From Bog-473 sp963782415 (lineage in GTDB: Bacteria > Actinomycetota > Acidimicrobiia > Acidimicrobiales > RAAP-2), in assembly GCA_963782415.1 (NCBI GenBank), contig CAWAJT010000009.1, positions 277,691-341,690 on the forward strand: DNA of 64,000 bases. Reading direction: 5' to 3'. Of this stretch, positions 60,070-64,000 are shown in pieces. The stretch's first letter is position 1; the number at the start of each line of letters is the position of its first letter. The translations under genes were made by a program, and so were the position numbers. The notes below the pieces were generated by a model. The model had not been told where the DNA came from. It saw nothing but the letters and a program-made list of their open reading frames with translations, and made no database searches.

Positions 60070-61059
60070 ATGATGCGCGCCCGGAGGCTATGCACACCGT
60101 CGGCCCTCATCGTCGCCGTTGTTGGATTGGCTTGCACGGCAATGCCGGCTGCAGCGGGAGCTTCAACCGACACACGAACGCTTACGCTGTCGCACGCGCC
60201 TGGAGGGAAGCAGGTCCCCCCAATTCCCGGCATCTCGGCACACGGCCCTTTCTATGTGGCTCTCGGCGCATCTGAGTCGCTGGGAATCCAGCCCCGACCA
60301 AACAATCAGAACGACATGGGCGACACGCCGCACGAAAAGTATGCCCACACCGGTGGGCCAACCAAGGTCGGGTACGCCAACGACATCACTGCAGCCACCC
60401 GCACTCGCTGGCCTCACCTGCGCCTGGTCCAGTTTGGGTGCTCGGGCATCACCGTCGTGGCTGCCTACGAAGGAGGCAGTACCTGTCACTACTCGGATGG
60501 CTCCCAGATTGCGACAGCGGTGCACTTTCTTCGGATCCACCCCGGTGAGACTGATCTCATCACACTCGACTTCGGTTACAACGACATCTGGCCCTGCCTC
60601 ACCGATCGCACGGTCAACCAGCAATGTGTGAACGATGTGATGACGACTTTGCATCGGGATCTTCGCCATGCCATTGCTGATCTCCAGACGGCGGCAGGCA
60701 ACAAGACGACCATCGTCGGACTGAAACACAACAACCCGAGTCTTGCCGATTGGCTTCAGCCTGAGGGTCGCCAATTCGCCAACGAGTCTGCTGGGGTATT
60801 CGAGCGCCTGAACAACACACTGGGCAGCATTTTTCGCGCTGCCGGCGTGAAGGTGGCTGACGTGCCGCCGTACTGGGGAATCGGGAGCAATCGACAGGCC
60901 AACTTGACCGGGTATGGCCTCGTTCCAGTCGATGTGGCAGAGGTCTGTGAGGCCAGCTGGATCTGCTCCCAGGGCAACATCCACCCCAATGCCAAGGGTT
61001 ACCGAAAGATTGCCGATGCGGTGCTCGCGGCCCTGCAAACGAAACAGGCGGCTCGTTAA
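60070..61059 (+). CDS. secreted SGNH/GDSL-type hydrolase
   Basis: A 329-residue exported hydrolase. It has a signal peptide (MMRARRL, hydrophobic core, cleavage near AAAGAS). The block I nucleophile is YVALGASESLG (GAS instead of GDS), the block III asparagine is in DFGYNDIW, and block V is NIHPNAKGY with the catalytic histidine and an asparagine in place of the usual aspartate. Family members are esterases, lipases or peptidoglycan/carbohydrate deacetylases. Several cysteines suggest disulphides. It lies after the second recombinase and may be cargo of the element. Confidence 0.85.
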   Translation: MMRARRLCTPSALIVAVVGLACTAMPAAAGASTDTRTLTLSHAPGGKQVPPIPGISAHGPFYVALGASESLGIQPRPNNQNDMGDTPHEKYAHTGGPTKVGYANDITAATRTRWPHLRLVQFGCSGITVVAAYEGGSTCHYSDGSQIATAVHFLRIHPGETDLITLDFGYNDIWPCLTDRTVNQQCVNDVMTTLHRDLRHAIADLQTAAGNKTTIVGLKHNNPSLADWLQPEGRQFANESAGVFERLNNTLGSIFRAAGVKVADVPPYWGIGSNRQANLTGYGLVPVDVAEVCEASWICSQGNIHPNAKGYRKIADAVLAALQTKQAAR

Positions 61060-61363
61060 CCAACGAACGTCACTCCTCGAGGCCACGGCAGGGAGCTGCT
61101 TTTTGGATCGAGCTGCGCAAACGGCACCGTTGAGACAACCGTCGCCAACATTTAGGCGCACGCAGACACACGCAGACACAAGCAGACACAAACTGTCCTC
61201 GGAGGTCCCGTCTACGGGAAGGCCAGCATCGTTCCAACGGTCGAGGGGCCTGTGCGGCAGGCTCCTATGAGGTCACTCCGTCCAACTGATGGGCGTGAGT
61301 GGGTGACCAGGCCAGGTCGACCGATCGTTATCAAGACAGTCCGCAAGGACGTCAGCCGGATAC
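61060..61363. other. gap with a short tandem repeat
   Basis: About 300 bases without a convincing gene. It contains a three-copy 10-base tandem repeat at 61,161-61,190. Low GC relative to the first 55 kb. Confidence 0.4.
61161..61190 (+). repeat. three-copy 10-base tandem repeat
   Basis: CGCAGACACA twice, then AGCAGACACA. Short direct repeats of this kind can arise by slippage; there is no evidence for function. Confidence 0.7.
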
Positions 61364-61936
61364 TTGGCGTCAGATCTGGCCTGGGCATCCCACCCACACG
61401 CTGACCAGATCCCACCCTGCAGTGGTGGACCGTTCAGCGGCCGGATTCGATCCTCGCTGCCGGATTGGAGTGCCATCACGGCGCAACTGGCTCGTCAGGA
61501 CCTCTGGCAAGCTGACACCTTGACTCACTCAGATCACGAACGGTTACGTGATAGGGCTGCGGATGCAATCGCCCTGCTGGGGGATCCGCTATTCACGGCT
61601 ATCGGTCCTGGAATGGACCAGCCTCGGTGGGTGGCTTTCGGGCACCACCCTGGCACGACAGTCGGCAACCTGAAGTTGATCTTCAACGTTTCCGGCGGTG
61701 GAAGCGTGTCGGTTAGCACGGGCAACGAAATCACATGGGGAAGAGAAGCCGACTTCGCCTCAATCCAGAGAGTGGAGTTGTCGATTGATGGCTCGCTGCA
61801 GAGTTTCGATGCGGGATTGACTCAGGATGGCGAAATCATCATTCAGACCTTCTTTGACGGTCGGCGCCTTGAGGTCGAGTTCGTCGGGATTGAGCTCGAG
61901 CAAGTCCAGATAGTTCGGATCCCAGAACCCGGATAG
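61364..61936 (+). CDS. hypothetical protein
   Basis: About 190 residues from TTG 61364; a later start is possible. The N-terminal ~75 residues look less protein-like (Pro/Ser-rich, then LWQADTLTHSDHERLRDRAA), while the C-terminal 120 residues are clearly beta-rich (LKLIFNVSGGGSVSVSTGN, VELSIDGSLQSFDAGLTQDG). No family recognised. The gene lies between the SGNH hydrolase and sulfatase genes. Confidence 0.5.
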   Translation: MASDLAWASHPHADQIPPCSGGPFSGRIRSSLPDWSAITAQLARQDLWQADTLTHSDHERLRDRAADAIALLGDPLFTAIGPGMDQPRWVAFGHHPGTTVGNLKLIFNVSGGGSVSVSTGNEITWGREADFASIQRVELSIDGSLQSFDAGLTQDGEIIIQTFFDGRRLEVEFVGIELEQVQIVRIPEPG

Positions 61937-62124
61937 GCGGCGACACTGCCCCCAAACAGGGAGTGGGTGCCACCGTGCGGCACTTCTGAGACAGTGGCAG
62001 AGGTTGCCGATTGCGACACGAAGCCTCCTTCGCAGCGGAGACCCAGTAGTGACCTAATCTGCGCAATGAGGCAACTGGGTGGGAGGCTTGCCCGATGTGG
62101 CGGTTCTCCAAAGGAGAATGAATC

Positions 62125-63766
62125 TTGACCAAGCAACCCAACATTCTGATGATCGTGACCGATCAGGAATATGCACACCAGCCCATGCCGGCGGATTTCG
62201 CCTTGCCTAGCAGGGACCGCATTCGCGCCCGGGGCGTCACGTTCAAACACCACCACTGCACCACCACCGTGTGCACGCCTTCCCGTTCGGTGATGTGGAC
62301 AGGGCAGCATACGCCGTTTACCCGCATGTTCGACAACACCAATTTCGCCTGGATCGACGACATGAAGGCGGACCCAGAGAGCTTGCCGACCATCGGCCAT
62401 ATGCTGCGCGATTTGGGCTACCACACCGTCTATAAGGGCAAGTGGCACCTCTCGGAGTTTCCAACGGAGGGGACCAGCGAAGCGATGGAGCCCTACGGCT
62501 TCTCCGAGTACCAGGATTTCGGCGATGTGATCGGCGGGCCGATGGATGGCGCTCTCAAGGATCCGAAGATTGCGGATGAGGCAGTCGACTGGCTGGCGAC
62601 TCGCGCCTCCGAAGTCGCCGCCGCCAAGCCTTGGTTCATGACCGTGAACTTCGTCAACCCTCACGACGTGATGTTCTTCGATACGGACGCGGAAGAGATG
62701 GTCCAAGCCAAGGCAATGTTCCCGATCTTTGATGCGCCCGATACGCCGCTCTACCATCAGAATTGGCAGACGACATTGCCGGCCTCCTTCTTCGACGACC
62801 TGGAGGGGCAGCCGCCGGCGGTCCTCGATTACAAGCGCCTGTGCGACATGTACTACGGCCGGATACCGATGGATCGCCGGGACATGTGGCACAACCATGT
62901 CAACTACTATCTCAACTGCATCCTCGACGTTGATCGGCACATCGGAGCGGTGCTCGATGAGCTGGAAGCAAGCGGTCAGGCGGACAACACGATCGTCATC
63001 TTCACCGCGGATCACGGCGAGCAGGGTGGTGCCCATCACCTGCGCCAGAAGGGCAGCGTGGCGTTCAAGGAATCTGTCAACGTGCCGTTGGTGATCGCCG
63101 ATCCGCGCCACCCCGGCGCAAGCAGGTCGGATGCGGTCGGTTCCCATCTCGATCTGGTGCCGACGATCTTGGCGTTTGCCGGCCTGTCGGAGGACGAACG
63201 GCGCAAGCGCTACCCGTTCCTGAAAGGCCATGACCTCTCGGGCGTGGTTCGCGATCCCGCTTCTGGCGGGCCGCCGCGGCAGCAGTGCCACACCCGGCAA
63301 GGGGAGCCTGATCACGTACGACATGATCGCCACCATCGACGCGGAATGGTTTGTCCGCAACGTGACCAAGGTGTTTGACGCCGCCGCCGCCGCCGCTGGA
63401 CAGGAGTTTCATCGCGGAATGGAGGAGTTCAAAGTCCTCGTCGACGAGATTGGCGTGCCGAACCTCGAAAAGCGTGAGTTGTTCCGCGCCATCTTCGACG
63501 GCCGTTACAAGATGGTCCGCTATTTCGGGATGGGTAACTACAACCTGCCGGGAGAGGTTCAGCAGCTTCTGGCAGACAACGATGTCGCCCTCTACGACCT
63601 TCAGTCGGATCCCGAGGAGATGGATAACTTGGCCAACCCGGCCCATCCCAGATACGACGAAGCCTTGCTGTCGGCCATGAACCAGAAGCTCAATGCGCTG
63701 ATTTCGGAGGAGATTGGGGAAGACAAAGCCATGTTCACCCCGCCGGAAATCGTTTCGCAGAAGTAG
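62125..63766 (+). CDS. formylglycine-type sulfatase, frameshifted
   Basis: About 546 residues. The active-site motif VCTPSRS places the cysteine that would become formylglycine at about residue 50. Metal-binding residues are in MIVTDQ and FTADHGEQGG, and KGKWHLSEF follows the usual G-K-W-H motif. Near 63,270-63,276 the sequence changes frame (SSATPGKGSLITYD) and then continues to the TAG at 63,764-63,766 with a C-terminal subdomain typical of the family (FDGRYKMVRYF, LYDLQSDPEEMDNL). One surplus base in a CCGCCGCGG stretch explains it. The start is TTG, with AAAGGAG upstream. Substrate (sulphated polysaccharide, choline sulphate or phosphonate) unknown. Confidence 0.8.
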
Positions 63767-63949
63767 ATGGCTGATGCAAAGCCCGTTGGTGTTGACACCC
63801 CGACTGATTGAGGAGTGGTTTGTCGGCCCCCAAAGCACCCCCGAACCCTGGTCATCGTCAGTACGGTCCGTTCGTGCGCTGAACGGCACGATGGCGCACT
63901 GTACGACACTGGGGGTATAGCCGACACCCCTCATCGGGGAGAATCTGAA
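63767..63949. other. region after the sulfatase, no gene seen
   Basis: Short frames only. It leads into the terminal inverted repeat at 63,950-63,999. Confidence 0.4.
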
Positions 63950-63999
63950 GGGTCTGCTCTGAGTTTGGTTTGAGTGTCAACCGAACTCAGAGCAGACCC
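63950..63999. repeat. 21-bp near-perfect inverted repeat at the window edge
   Basis: The 21-base arms at 63,950-63,970 and 63,979-63,999 match at 20 of 21 positions (one T/C difference) around an eight-base loop. Arms begin GGGTCTGCTCTGAG. It could be the end of a mobile element, a large terminator or an operator; the sequence beyond the window is needed to decide. Confidence 0.7.
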
Positions 64000-64000
64000 C

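Noticed and set aside
55972..63949. Second copy of the tRNA-Gly 3' end as attR
   Set aside because: Only a short partial similarity (GATTCGATCCT near 61,445) was seen, not a convincing direct repeat.

Overview
The window is high-GC DNA from an actinobacterium. The supporting evidence is an Lsr2-type nucleoid protein, DUF2510 and mycothiol-dependent isomerase/DinB-like proteins, F420-dependent luciferase-like oxidoreductases, an RDD-protein pair, a group 2 truncated haemoglobin, many GTG starts and GTGA/ATGA stop-start overlaps. Together with the free-living catabolic gene set and a type IV pilus locus, this fits a lineage such as Acidimicrobiia. That placement is inference from gene content; there is no rRNA gene here.

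Layout. 0.1-6 kb: an alpha/beta hydrolase, a SAM methyltransferase and a complete osmoprotectant-type ABC importer, with the ATPase divergent from two permeases and a binding protein. 6-11 kb: SDR/dihydrodipicolinate-reductase-like pair, a small dimeric-barrel protein, DUF488 and phytanoyl-CoA-dioxygenase-like genes, and a zinc alcohol dehydrogenase. 11-20.4 kb: a membrane glycosyltransferase-like gene (frameshifted), amidohydrolase with a broken TetR gene, an HtrA-like protease, a DUF2510 membrane protein, Lsr2 and small genes. 20.8-36.5 kb: a type IV pilus locus with three large prepilin-like proteins (one of 1,838 residues carrying six tandem ~88-residue modules), pilB, pilC, the major pilin, pilT, a DUF429 protein coupled to pilT, and the prepilin peptidase. 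37.8-45.3 kb: P450, TetR and F420 oxidoreductase, a NarL-type two-component system, a UbiB/AarF kinase and a hotdog thioesterase. 45.5-49.7 kb: two acetyltransferases flanking a beta-class DNA methyltransferase, a small protein and a possible PD-(D/E)xK-like protein. 49.9-55.9 kb: enoyl-CoA hydratases, another F420-type oxidoreductase, aldo/keto reductase, a double-VOC protein, a nine-residue-repeat protein with RDD partner, and glbO.

At 55,901 a tRNA-Gly(TCC) gene is followed by what looks like an integrated element: a tyrosine recombinase preceded by an HTH-like segment, a YefM/YoeB toxin-antitoxin pair, a second XerC/D-like recombinase, an SGNH hydrolase, a hypothetical gene and a formylglycine-type sulfatase. 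The window ends in a near-perfect 21-bp inverted repeat.

At least nine genes are broken by apparent single-base indels, many in short C or G runs, although the encoded proteins look conserved on both sides. That pattern argues for residual assembly or base-calling errors rather than widespread gene decay, and it should be kept in mind whenever an entry below is marked frameshifted.
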